DNA of 64,000 nt. Origin: Thermoplasmata archaeon. GTDB taxonomy: Archaea > Thermoplasmatota > Thermoplasmata > Thermoplasmatales > Thermoplasmataceae. Positions 27,822 to 36,080 of the stretch are shown in pieces. How positions within the stretch are numbered: position 1 is the stretch's first letter; each line of letters begins with the position of its first letter. Under the pieces are notes generated by a model. It ran no database searches. It had not been told where the DNA came from and saw only the letters and a list, made by a program, of their open reading frames with translations. The position numbers and the translations under genes are program-made. The stretch covers positions 248,001 through 312,000 of the forward strand of contig JAKADM010000001.1 of the NCBI GenBank assembly GCA_021820525.1. The letters run 5' to 3'.

Positions 27822-28568
27822 TTACATTTTCATTGTAATTCTGCCCTGAGGCATTTTTTTTGCCACATACATTGGCTTTCCAAGATTAAATGATGGCGTC
27901 AAATTAAAGTAATAGGGTATATATGACAGCACTGAGTTAGATGGAGGATTAATTCCTGTATTATTCAGCCATTGATATGGAGATGAAATTTGTTTGAAGG
28001 AACTGATGGCAGTGTTTTCAACTTTAAATGAACACGAAAGAGGATTGAATGGAATATTGTTGTAATAAGGGTATACAGAAAGATTCCCATTACGGACCAA
28101 TGATAGAGTTGCTTCAATCTCCAGTGAGACCTCCTGACCTTTATCTCCCAGAGAATAGCCCTCTTTCTCATAATATGTCTGCCAGCCCTTTAAAATTGTT
28201 GAGAATCCTTTAAAACTCATAAACCCTGAGAACGACTTCTGTACATTTTTCGGAAAGATTGTTGCATTGAAAAGATCAATATACCCCTGTTTTTGACTGG
28301 AATGAAGTGCGATCATAGATGTGCTTTGAGATTTTACACAGGATGGATTAACACTAAATATCTGAATGCTCTCTGTCACATTGGAGCTTCCAGCTGAACT
28401 AATATTCTGTGGCAGGGCCACGTTAACCTTTGGTCCCAAACTTATAACCTTAGCATATTGATTACTGGAATACATTTCAAGGCCTGCGAAGGAAAGTAAA
28501 ATCATAGATGTGGCCAGGACAATTGAAAGAATGATTTTTTCATTTCGCTTCAATTGTATTTTACTCAT
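27822..28568 (-). CDS. 5' portion of an interrupted surface protein gene
   Basis: Begins with a membrane anchor/signal (basic MSKIQLKRNEK, then a hydrophobic helix at about residues 12-28). It has two Cys after the anchor (residues about 77 and 179) and N-x-S/T sequons. It ends in MKM right after an A8 run; inserting one A joins it in frame to the next part (gives AKKNASGQNYN). Lies in the accessory patch after tRNA-Leu. No family recognised. TATA-like TATATATTTATAA precedes the start. Confidence 0.55.
   Translation of the reverse strand: MSKIQLKRNEKIILSIVLATSMILLSFAGLEMYSSNQYAKVISLGPKVNVALPQNISSAGSSNVTESIQIFSVNPSCVKSQSTSMIALHSSQKQGYIDLFNATIFPKNVQKSFSGFMSFKGFSTILKGWQTYYEKEGYSLGDKGQEVSLEIEATLSLVRNGNLSVYPYYNNIPFNPLSCSFKVENTAISSFKQISSPYQWLNNTGINPPSNSVLSYIPYYFNLTPSFNLGKPMYVAKKMPQGRITMKM
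27854..27861 (-). other. A8 homopolymer at the frameshift (T8 on plus strand)
   Basis: A run of eight adenines (minus strand) is in the place where the frame of the upstream half ends and the other half begins. A -1 step or one extra A restores one frame. Confidence 0.6.
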
Positions 28569-28731
28569 AATAAGATAATCAGTATATATTTATAAACATT
28601 TCCTGGCAAGATCGATGAAACGATCCTATTTAAGTGGTAAAGGAAGGTTTCTGCAATAACTTACCATTTCCAATTCTTTTGATTAGCATCAGATTCTTCA
28701 TCTCTGTTCATTTCTTAGATCATCAATAACA

Positions 28732-28902
28732 TTACCCTGTTCTTCTTGGTTTTGCCCTTATAATCTTTTCATCATTGATCGCTCCAATTCTGGTATAAGC
28801 ATTATGGGATATTTTTGCCATCATTCCTAAAAAACACTTAACCGAAATTTTCCCTGAACCATCAAATTCAGAACGGATTGAGATGGGAAGCGTAATATTT
28901 TT
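28732..28902 (-). pseudogene. degenerate coding fragment (56 codons)
   Basis: Open from a stop at 28905 to TAA 28732-28734 with no ATG near the 5' end. The translation contains PISIRSEFDGSGKISVKCFL and then MMAKISHNAYTRIGAINDEK, which looks like genuine protein with mixed beta and helix. No family recognised. Probably the 3' end of a decayed gene. Confidence 0.35.
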
Positions 28903-29035
28903 TCAAATTAAATTATAATTATGTAAAGGCAGTTTAATTTTACGTGAGTTCTATGCTTATTTTAATAAAATTTCGTATCTTACCATAGCCCGTCTGGAGA
29001 TCCTAACCTTGCCCTAAAAAAAATTATAGAAAATG

Positions 29036-29188
29036 TCAATAAAATATTACTTCAATCTCACCCTCTATACGGAAATCACCATTACATGAAAGAAGTGGGG
29101 CAACCTCTTCACGAATAATATTAAAGATCTCAACATTTTTCTGATTCTGAACATTCTGGACCGTTGGAGACTGTAGAGAAAATATTTT
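29036..29188 (-). pseudogene. degenerate coding fragment (50 codons)
   Basis: Open from a TAG (29189-29191) to TGA 29036-29038. The translation includes NQKNVEIFNIIREEVAPLLS and GDFRIEGEIEVIFY, which reads like a real helical/strand segment. No start codon. It is just upstream of the 28732-28902 piece on the same strand and may be an older part of the same gene. Confidence 0.35.
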
Positions 29189-29193
29189 CTAAC

Positions 29194-29271
29194 TTAAATA
29201 AATGAAATGCCCAACTTGCCTTGTTTGGCCAATTTCTCTAAAACGTCAGAATCAAATTTGATGAACTTTTT
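29194..29271 (-). pseudogene. short minus-strand coding remnant
   Basis: A 25-codon open frame ending TAA 29194-29196, with protein-like KFIKFDSDVLEKLAKQGK and GISFI. No start. It directly follows the stop of the ABM-family gene and shares its strand. Perhaps the C-terminus of a lost gene. Confidence 0.25.
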
Positions 29272-29578
29272 ATTCAAGTTTTTCTGTGCTGATTATTATT
29301 TCATGGATAGTGAGATGAGATTTTCCTGAAAACATCCCCTCTGGGATCTTCTTTGAATGGGCATTATGAAAATCCTGGGAGTTTGTCCATGCCCTGAAAT
29401 CTTCCATTGATTTCCAGAACGTCATTACAATATATTCATTTCCTTCAACTGGCTTCAAAATATCATTTCTTATGAACCCGGGGAATTTATCCACGTCCCC
29501 ATTCCTTTCCCTGAATCTCCTTTCAAATTCATCCCTGAATTCAGGATTAACAGGTATATGATTCTGCACAACAATCAT
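29270..29578 (-). CDS. antibiotic biosynthesis monooxygenase (ABM)-family protein
   Basis: A 102-residue ferredoxin-like ABM fold: MIVVQNHIPVNPEFRDEFERRF at the start, GFIRNDILKPVEGNEYIVMTFW in the middle (family core), then WKSMEDFRAWTNSQDFHNAH. Members include heme-degrading HmoA/IsdG-like proteins and quinone monooxygenases; the residues here do not distinguish these. Stands alone, with a TATA-like TTTTATTATA about 30 bases before the start on the minus strand. Confidence 0.8.
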   Translation of the reverse strand: MIVVQNHIPVNPEFRDEFERRFRERNGDVDKFPGFIRNDILKPVEGNEYIVMTFWKSMEDFRAWTNSQDFHNAHSKKIPEGMFSGKSHLTIHEIIISTEKLE

Positions 29579-29718
29579 GTTTTGTTTATTGAGTTATGCG
29601 TAATAAATCTTTCATTTTTATTATACCTGCATTCAATATTATAAATTTTTTTTAAAATTATTGAATTGGAAGAAGGAAACAGTTTATAATTTTGATCACA
29701 TAGGGAGAATTGATTGTT

Positions 29719-30174
29719 ATGAAAACAGCAATATTTGAGACTACCATGGGAACATTTAAGGTTCAGCTCGATGAGGAGAATATGCCCATAACAGCCGGTA
29801 ATTTTATCAAACTGGCTCAAAAGGGATTTTATGATGGCACAATTTTCCATAGAGTCATAGACAATTTCATGATTCAGGGTGGCGACCCCACTGGAACAGG
29901 AATGGGTGGACCAGGGTATTCCATAAAGGATGAGTTTTCAATGGATAACCACAATAAAAAGGGCACAATTTCAATGGCAAATGCCGGACCTAATACGGGC
30001 GGTAGCCAGTTCTTCATAAATCTTGTAGACAATCTATACCTGGATGGAAAGCACCCGGTTTTTGGAAAGGTTGTCGAGGGAATGGAGGTTGTCCAGAAGA
30101 TCGGAAAGGCAAAAACAAATAAAAATGACAGACCCCTTATTGATATAAAGATATTGAAATGCTCAATCCAGTGA
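29719..30174 (+). CDS. cyclophilin-type peptidyl-prolyl cis-trans isomerase
   Basis: A short cyclophilin domain speeding prolyl isomerisation in the cytoplasm. [15 protein letters not shown] (active-site Arg), GGSQFFINL and [14 protein letters not shown] are the conserved blocks; about 152 residues. I prefer ATG 29719 ([11 protein letters not shown], the family start) over TTG 29710; a TATA-like TTTATAATTTT lies around 29681-29691. Confidence 0.93.
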   Translation: MKTAIFETTMGTFKVQLDEENMPITAGNFIKLAQKGFYDGTIFHRVIDNFMIQGGDPTGTGMGGPGYSIKDEFSMDNHNKKGTISMANAGPNTGGSQFFINLVDNLYLDGKHPVFGKVVEGMEVVQKIGKAKTNKNDRPLIDIKILKCSIQ

Positions 30175-31329
30175 CATCATTTTCTGGGCAGATTTTATGC
30201 TTCTGCCTCTGATTTCATCTATTTTTTCTCTTTTCAAAACCGTTCCATTTTCAATATATTTTACCAAAATGCTTTCCATATTCCTCTCGTGGCATTTTCT
30301 GGTTTCCCCGTACCTCACAATGGTAGTTGTGCCGCATACTTCACATTTCAGCACATCCTTCTTACCTGAATATTTGCCCTTCTTGGCTAAGGGAATTTCC
30401 CCAACCTGAACAATATCCATCGCGAAGTCCTGTGTTTTTCCGGAAGCGATTGATGTTCCTATCCCAAAGGATTCCGCTCCTGCGTCTTTCAATTCCTTAA
30501 TCTGTTCTCTCCTTATGCCTCCGGAAACCATTATTTTTATATTTTGGTGACCCCTTATGTCCAGTTCCCATCTTACTTCCCTTATTATAGCCGCAAAGTT
30601 CCCCCTTCTGGATGAATGGGTGTCCAGTCTTATAAAATCAATATCCGGGAACATTTCAGCAGCCTCTATGGCCTTTATTTTCTCATCCCCAAAGGTATCT
30701 ATGAGAAGTGTTCTTGACCCTGCTGTAAAATGATCATGAATATATTTCCAGGCCTTTTCCTCACCCATTAATATGGCCACAGAATGGGGCATAGTTCCCA
30801 CGGCATCCTTTCCGATTGCCTCACCACCAAGAATGCCTGAAACTCCTGCTGCACCCCCTATGTAGGCAGCCCTGTCAATCATGGGTGAAATTCCAGGATG
30901 CATTCTTCTTATTCCGAAAGACATGAATGTTTTTGGATAACATTCCATGTAAACCTTTGTTGCCTCTGTGCTGATGCCTGTTGACTGGCATATAAAACCC
31001 AATATGGAAGTTTCGTAAACCATTATATCGGAATAGTTTCCCTCAAGTACAATGAAGGGTATGGGCCTTCCCTGTGAATCCCTTGGTGAAACTATGGATC
31101 CCTCCGGGATTGCCCACATATGAATATCTTTTCCCTCCAGGAGATTTATGATCTCTTCAAGGCCTGTGAAATTAACCCATCCTTCACTGGATGATAGGGT
31201 TATTTCAGCAACCATCCTTTCTCCCTTATCATTTCTAACAAGATCCATATTTCTGCTGAAATATACATCACTTGCCCTGCCCTCCAGAATGTCCGCTTCC
31301 GTAGCAATAAAAAACCTATTTTTCCACAT
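30163..31329 (-). CDS. pncB: nicotinate phosphoribosyltransferase
   Basis: Makes nicotinate mononucleotide from nicotinate and PRPP in NAD salvage. The N-terminal [18 protein letters not shown] and the core [30 protein letters not shown] and [14 protein letters not shown] match the archaeal NAPRTase family (Thermoplasma type); a CxxC-containing C-terminal stretch (CEVCGTT, then CHE, CxxC zinc-ribbon-like) is visible. 388 residues. Overlaps pncA by 14 bases. The 3' end overlaps the cyclophilin gene by 12 bases (convergent). Confidence 0.93.
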   Translation of the reverse strand: MWKNRFFIATEADILEGRASDVYFSRNMDLVRNDKGERMVAEITLSSSEGWVNFTGLEEIINLLEGKDIHMWAIPEGSIVSPRDSQGRPIPFIVLEGNYSDIMVYETSILGFICQSTGISTEATKVYMECYPKTFMSFGIRRMHPGISPMIDRAAYIGGAAGVSGILGGEAIGKDAVGTMPHSVAILMGEEKAWKYIHDHFTAGSRTLLIDTFGDEKIKAIEAAEMFPDIDFIRLDTHSSRRGNFAAIIREVRWELDIRGHQNIKIMVSGGIRREQIKELKDAGAESFGIGTSIASGKTQDFAMDIVQVGEIPLAKKGKYSGKKDVLKCEVCGTTTIVRYGETRKCHERNMESILVKYIENGTVLKREKIDEIRGRSIKSAQKMMSLD

Positions 31330-31891
31330 AAATATCCTCTAATTCCTTATAACTTAATTCTCTGGCCCCATACAGCACCTTCATCCTTTTAACTGCATCT
31401 TCATGAGCTCTTATATCCAGGCTTGCACAAAGATCTGATATGATATTTACCTCATATCCCCTGAAGAAGGCACCGCATAGTGTATGCTCTACACATATAT
31501 CAGTGCTGATTCCACATATATACACCCTGCTTATCTTTCTTGCTCTGAGGTAGCCGTCAAGATCTGAATCGAAAAAGGCGTCATAATGTCTTTTTGAAAT
31601 TATCCTGTCGGAAAATTTTGCAAGATTTCCGTATAATTCTGCACCGGGAGTCCCATCAATACAGTGTGGTCCCCAGATTTTAAACTCCGGATCATCTTCA
31701 ATGTGGGCATCTCTCGTAAGAATCACATTAAGCTTTTTGGAAACCTTTTCCAGAAACTTTTCGGTGTTTCTGGCTACCTCCAGGGATCTTTCTGTTTTGA
31801 AAATACCATCAACAAAATCGTGGACAAGATCCACGACAATTATGGCACCTCTATCTTCTGTGCCAGACAACCTTTCCACCCTTATCCTCAA
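31316..31891 (-). CDS. pncA: nicotinamidase (isochorismatase fold)
   Basis: Hydrolyses nicotinamide to nicotinate, feeding the pncB product downstream. The cysteine hydrolase triad appears as Asp21 (IIVVDLVHDF), the Lys in ISKRHYDAF (near 98) and Cys in STDICVEHT (near 132). 191 residues. Overlaps the upstream cysS by 41 bases and the downstream pncB by 14, so cysS-pncA-pncB is one transcript. An internal GTG at 31879 would not remove the overlap. Confidence 0.9.
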   Translation of the reverse strand: MRIRVERLSGTEDRGAIIVVDLVHDFVDGIFKTERSLEVARNTEKFLEKVSKKLNVILTRDAHIEDDPEFKIWGPHCIDGTPGAELYGNLAKFSDRIISKRHYDAFFDSDLDGYLRARKISRVYICGISTDICVEHTLCGAFFRGYEVNIISDLCASLDIRAHEDAVKRMKVLYGARELSYKELEDIYVEK

Positions 31892-33212
31892 TTACTACAT
31901 GGGACTGGAAAAGTGCGTCCCTGATGGCATCTGATTGCTCATACATCTTTCTTTCCCTCAAGTCTTTCCGGAGGTCTAGCAGCTTCTCCACCGTTGCACT
32001 GCTCAAGGAGGAATCCTCATCCTCAGGCAAAATCCCAAAAACATCTCTTGCAGCTGAGAACAGGTTGGCTGCATTATCAATGTCTTCCTGTGAAAGATTG
32101 GATGATTTGAATATCTCTGAGGCAAGTTCATTAAGTGTTATAAGGGCCATCCTTGAGTTGAAATCCTCTTCAAGATAGTTGTAAAAGGTCTTTTTGTATT
32201 GTTCCACGTGGATTCTTTGCTTCCCCGGTTCCATATTCCTCAATGAGGCTTCTGCCCTCTTAAGATAGGACACTGCTTCTCTGGAATCATCCAACATCTT
32301 CCATGTAAAATCCAGTTCAGAACGGTAATTCACACTTAGAAATGCATATCTTATCTCCTCTGTGGAATATTTTTCAAGAAGTTCTCTTGCCGAAATCCCG
32401 TTGTTAAGAGATTTTGACATCTTCTCACCATTTATTTTTATGATTCCCGAATAGGTCCAGGCTCTGCATGCATTTGAATTTCCCTTCACTGAACGTATGA
32501 GTGAAAATTCAGATTCATTATGTGGAAATTTCAAATCTGCCCCGGCACCATGAATGTGAAAACTCCTGCCCAGATATCTCATAATTATGGAAGTATCTTC
32601 AATATGCCATCCAGGCCTGCCCGGTCCCCATGGAGAATTCCACGAAGGCTCGCCTTCCTTCTGGAATTTCCACAGGACAAAGTCCCTTGGATCCTCCTTT
32701 AAGTCTGAAACCTGGGCCCTCTTTCCTGCCACCTGCTTTTCAGATATCTGATGGGAAAGAGCTCCATACTCCTTGTCCATCCACACCCTGAAATATATCC
32801 CATCTGGCAATCTGTACGTGAAACCCTTTTTCTCAAGTGACCTTATTCCCCTTATAATATCATTGATTGAAAGTGTGGCCCGGGCATAGAAACTTACTGA
32901 ATCTATTCCCACACTTTTCATCACGTCCATATACTCCTTGGTAAATTTTCTGGAAAGAACCATGGGGTCTTCTCCCGTTTCCAGAGCCCGGTTTATGATC
33001 TTATCGTCTATATCAGTTATATTCTGAATATAAAATACAGAGAAACCTCTATGCCTGAGATACTTTACAATGGAATCATATACGATGTATGTTTTCAGAT
33101 GACCCAGGTGTGGAGTGTCATAAACAGTAGGACCGCAAACATAGATCCTTAATGTCTCATTCATATTGTTGAACTCAACATATTTCCCTTTCAGTTCATC
33201 CCAGATTTTCAT
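31851..33212 (-). CDS. cysS: cysteinyl-tRNA synthetase
   Basis: Charges tRNA-Cys with cysteine. 453 residues, with C26 in VCGPTVYD (zinc ligand), class I HIGH-type HLGH (35-38), and GEKMSKSLNN (about residue 265). WHIEDTSIIM with the zinc-site Cys/His blocks is present. The C-terminus runs 41 bases into pncA. Upstream on the minus strand a TATA-like stretch precedes ATG 33212. Confidence 0.96.
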   Translation of the reverse strand: MKIWDELKGKYVEFNNMNETLRIYVCGPTVYDTPHLGHLKTYIVYDSIVKYLRHRGFSVFYIQNITDIDDKIINRALETGEDPMVLSRKFTKEYMDVMKSVGIDSVSFYARATLSINDIIRGIRSLEKKGFTYRLPDGIYFRVWMDKEYGALSHQISEKQVAGKRAQVSDLKEDPRDFVLWKFQKEGEPSWNSPWGPGRPGWHIEDTSIIMRYLGRSFHIHGAGADLKFPHNESEFSLIRSVKGNSNACRAWTYSGIIKINGEKMSKSLNNGISARELLEKYSTEEIRYAFLSVNYRSELDFTWKMLDDSREAVSYLKRAEASLRNMEPGKQRIHVEQYKKTFYNYLEEDFNSRMALITLNELASEIFKSSNLSQEDIDNAANLFSAARDVFGILPEDEDSSLSSATVEKLLDLRKDLRERKMYEQSDAIRDALFQSHVVIEDKGGKVVWHRR

Positions 33213-33285
33213 GCATGGGAATTAACAAATAAGTTAAAGACTGTTTCCATTTTATATTAATTTATGAAAACAATGAACAGGTGAA

Positions 33286-33882
33286 TTGACTCTTTATCAG
33301 AAAAAGTTTAATATTGACAATTGCATGAAAATATGCATGGATGGAAATCAGGGCAATGATATCAGAAGCAGGGTTGAGGATGACAGGTCAATCCTGAAGA
33401 AGATTGAACTTGCCATACCCGGCTTCGCAGGTTACAGAGAAAAGGAAGATATCAGGACCTCCGATGAACTGCTCAGGTCCCAGATATCCGGGAAGATAGA
33501 CAGATACCTTCATAATCTTAAGGAGGCAAGACAGAATCTGGCGACATGCTTCAAATTAAATAATTTAAATCAACTTGCGATGGCAATTTCCAATATGGAG
33601 TCTCTAAAAAACAAAATATATGACGCAGAGCAGGGATATTCAGGCATAGCCTTTCCAGTAAATGTGGATGATTCTGTTCTTGACAGGATATATGAGTTTG
33701 ATTATTCCTTTATAAATTCTGTGGAGAGCGCAGGAAAGGAATGCGACAAATTAAATGACCCCTGTTCCATGGATGATAATACTGTTATGCAGATAATTGT
33801 CAATATCAACAACGCAATAAAAAAAAGTGAATCTGCGTGGCAGGAAAGAATTGAAACTGTTGAAAATATAAAGGTGAAATAA
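33286..33882 (+). CDS. alpha-helical protein of the SPFH/zinc-ribbon operon
   Basis: Not a named family to me. After the start the sequence reads PGFAGYREKEDIRTSDELLR (near residues 44-63), then a long helical stretch with heptad character and an acidic/basic C-terminus. I recall similar pieces (GYxxKExxRxxDxLLR) in bacterial proteins next to SPFH-like genes, but I cannot verify that here. The start may be TTG 33286 or ATG 33325; TTTTATATT lies at 33250-33258. Its stop overlaps the next ATG by one base (TAATG), so it is the first gene of a three-gene operon. Confidence 0.6.
   Translation: MTLYQKKFNIDNCMKICMDGNQGNDIRSRVEDDRSILKKIELAIPGFAGYREKEDIRTSDELLRSQISGKIDRYLHNLKEARQNLATCFKLNNLNQLAMAISNMESLKNKIYDAEQGYSGIAFPVNVDDSVLDRIYEFDYSFINSVESAGKECDKLNDPCSMDDNTVMQIIVNINNAIKKSESAWQERIETVENIKVK
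33871..33877 (+). promoter_or_regulatory. ribosome-binding site of the SPFH gene
   Basis: AAGGTGA ends 4 bases before ATG 33882; with the one-base stop/start overlap it supports translational coupling of the first two genes. Confidence 0.6.
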
Positions 33883-35033
33883 TGTTTGGGAAGAAATCCA
33901 AGGATATACCCTATTCAGGAGGAAGTGTTGCAGGCTCAATTACAATAGCGTGGGAAACACAGTTTAAGGAAGGAAACTCCATGTGGAAGGTTCCCAGGCT
34001 TATCAGGCTCAATGATAACATAGTTGTGAGGGAGGATGAAACTGCGGTTTTTTTCAGAGACGGAAAGGTTTTGACATATTTTGACAAGCCTGGAAGATAT
34101 GCCCTTACTGATTTCAATGCCCCCGTAGTGGGTGAACTTCTGAAGTTCTTCACGGGTGTACAGCAACAGGCAGAAGTTTATTATATCCAGAGAAGGGTTA
34201 TGGATGGGAAGTATGGAAGCACGTCACCATACCAGTTTATGGATCCAACCTTTGGCATTGTCAATCTAAGAGTATTCGGGGAATACAGGTGGAAAATTTC
34301 TGATCCGGGACAGTTCATAAACCAATTCGTGGGAACATTCAATGCCGTGACATCAGCCGACGTTGAATCGCGCCTGAGAGATCAGATCGTTCTTTTAATA
34401 TACACAACCATTGGAAAAATTAAGGAGAATGGAATCAAGGTAACCGACCTTCCTGCAAACTTGACAAACATTGAGCAGGCAGTTTTGGGCCTGGCCCCGG
34501 CAAACTTCCAGCAATATGGAATCGAAATAGAAAAACTTCAGGGCATTAACATTTCCCTTCCTGACGACGTACAGAAAGCCATAGATACAAGATCGGAAAT
34601 GTCCGTTCTTGGAGTGAACTACCTGCAATACCAGGCGGGGCAGGCAATGGTCGATGCTTCCAAGAATCCTAACGGTTTTGCAGGGCTTGGAGCAGGAATG
34701 GGTGTGGGATTGGGTGCAGGTGCAGGCATGGGATATGCCATGTCTGGTCCAATGATGCAGGGATCCCAGATGCAGACCAAAACATGCCCAAAATGCGGTT
34801 CTGCAGTTCCCGCTAATTCCTCTTTCTGTCCCAATTGCGGAAACGACATTCGTACACAGGGAAATCAAATGATTAAATGCCCAAAATGTGGTGCAGAAGT
34901 TCCTTCAGGTTCCAAATTTTGCCCTGAGTGTGGAAATTCCTTGATGGCCCCATCTGTGGTAAAATGCCAAAAGTGTGGAAAGGAATGGCCAGCCGGAACA
35001 AAGTTCTGCCCGGAATGTGGAGAAAAATTGTGA
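33882..35033 (+). CDS. SPFH-domain protein with three C-terminal zinc ribbons (YdjI-like)
   Basis: Residues about 30-235 form an SPFH/Band-7-like domain (FFRDGKVLTYFDKPGRYALT at the beginning; DVESRLRDQIVLLIYTTIGKI near the middle), of the type annotated as virion-core protein or YdjI. A Gly/Met-rich linker (about 262-290) is followed by three C-x2-C...C-x2-C zinc ribbons (about 301-325, 331-353, 360-381). No membrane helix. It probably assembles on the membrane or on a partner. Bacterial YdjI-like proteins are tied to PspA membrane-stress recruitment; transfer of that role here is inference. Confidence 0.8.
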   Translation: MFGKKSKDIPYSGGSVAGSITIAWETQFKEGNSMWKVPRLIRLNDNIVVREDETAVFFRDGKVLTYFDKPGRYALTDFNAPVVGELLKFFTGVQQQAEVYYIQRRVMDGKYGSTSPYQFMDPTFGIVNLRVFGEYRWKISDPGQFINQFVGTFNAVTSADVESRLRDQIVLLIYTTIGKIKENGIKVTDLPANLTNIEQAVLGLAPANFQQYGIEIEKLQGINISLPDDVQKAIDTRSEMSVLGVNYLQYQAGQAMVDASKNPNGFAGLGAGMGVGLGAGAGMGYAMSGPMMQGSQMQTKTCPKCGSAVPANSSFCPNCGNDIRTQGNQMIKCPKCGAEVPSGSKFCPECGNSLMAPSVVKCQKCGKEWPAGTKFCPECGEKL

Positions 35034-35038
35034 GGTGA
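35032..35038 (+). promoter_or_regulatory. ribosome-binding site of the zinc-ribbon gene
   Basis: GAGGTGA lies in the 9-base gap before ATG 35043. A clear SD before an internal operon gene contrasts with the leaderless style of first genes in this window. Confidence 0.6.
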
Positions 35039-35042
35039 AAAT

Positions 35043-36080
35043 ATGTATTGTATAAAATGTGGAAATCAACTTCCAGATGATGCAAAGTTTTGTTCTAAAT
35101 GCGGCGCGCCTGTTACAGGAACGAACCAGAACCAGCAGGTTCAGGGAAATGGCCAGACACAGGGCGATAACAGATCTGTAATCGCCTCCTCCACTGTAAC
35201 TGAACTGAAATGTCCCGGATGTGGAGCACCCATAAAACCTGTTCAGGGAGAGACTGTGGTCACATGTGAATATTGTGGCACAAGCGTGAGCCTTAATGTT
35301 CAGGGATGGCAGAATGTTCAAAAGCATTCCATGCTGCCACTTACTGTGGAGGATACATCTGCACTGAAGCAGATAATTAAAAAACATTTGGACCACGGGC
35401 TCCTTTCAAGGCACATATTTGAGGAATCAAAGGAGGAAGAACTGACCCTTTCCTATGTTCCCTACTGGATTGTTCCTGTGTCTGCAACAACAAACTTCAG
35501 ATATCTCAGTGTGGCCTCAGAGATTGGTACCCTTGCAATGGACGCCGCCATAATGGGTGCCATGGATGAAGGCATGAACAGAGGTGGAATGGGTGGTGGA
35601 CTTGTGGATGGTATGATGATTGGTGGAATCATGGGTGGCGGAATGATGGGAAATAACAATTCCGTGAGAGGTGGAAGCCTTGGGCACAACTATAATTATC
35701 CCGTGGTTGCAATCAAAGGAGAGGGAAAACTTCAGCCGTCCAACTATAAATTCGATCTTGAAAAAAGAGTATCCTATGATCCTAATAGGATAATGAAAAG
35801 CATCAAGGTACTTAACGGAGATATAGATGAAGAGACTGCAAAGCAAATGAGTAAAAGCTATGTGACAAATGCTCAGGAAAGCTTTGTAAGGCAAAAATAT
35901 CATCATATTGAATCCATAAATACCCAATGCATTGCATCAACCCCAGAGCTTTTACACGCTCCGGTATGGATTGGAAAGTATTCCTATAAAAAGAAAGAGT
36001 TTTTCGTTGCTGTGGATGCTTCCAGTGGAGAAGTGATGAATACGGACATTGAGAAGAATAGTGGGGTTATGAAAGAATAA
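35043..36080 (+). CDS. double zinc-ribbon protein (YdjG-like)
   Basis: Two zinc ribbons: one at residues 3-20 (MYCIKCGN, then FCSKCGAP), and a second at about 57-78 (CPGCGAP, then CEYCGTS), resembling TFIIB-type knuckles. A Gly/Met-rich loop (near 165-215, GGMGGGLV and GGIMGGGMMG) separates a middle alpha/beta part from a C-terminal domain that ends with VAVDASSGEV. No clear membrane helix. It follows the SPFH gene by 9 bases; its 3' end overlaps a convergent hydrolase gene by 14. Architecture recalls Bacillus YdjG, by memory only. Confidence 0.65.
   Translation: MYCIKCGNQLPDDAKFCSKCGAPVTGTNQNQQVQGNGQTQGDNRSVIASSTVTELKCPGCGAPIKPVQGETVVTCEYCGTSVSLNVQGWQNVQKHSMLPLTVEDTSALKQIIKKHLDHGLLSRHIFEESKEEELTLSYVPYWIVPVSATTNFRYLSVASEIGTLAMDAAIMGAMDEGMNRGGMGGGLVDGMMIGGIMGGGMMGNNNSVRGGSLGHNYNYPVVAIKGEGKLQPSNYKFDLEKRVSYDPNRIMKSIKVLNGDIDEETAKQMSKSYVTNAQESFVRQKYHHIESINTQCIASTPELLHAPVWIGKYSYKKKEFFVAVDASSGEVMNTDIEKNSGVMKE

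Larger units (their letters stand above)
28569..29269. other. intergenic stretch with degenerate minus-strand coding
   Basis: No intact gene seen in about 700 bases. Three minus-strand open stretches, at 28732-28902, 29036-29188 and 29194-29271, give protein-like translations (see next entries) broken by stops and frame changes. The plus strand shows none. Part of an accessory patch around the broken surface gene. Confidence 0.45.

Noticed and set aside
33263-33283. Mini-ORF MKTMNR before the SPFH operon
   Set aside because: Six codons ending a few bases before the gene; could be an upstream ORF, but there is no evidence for use.
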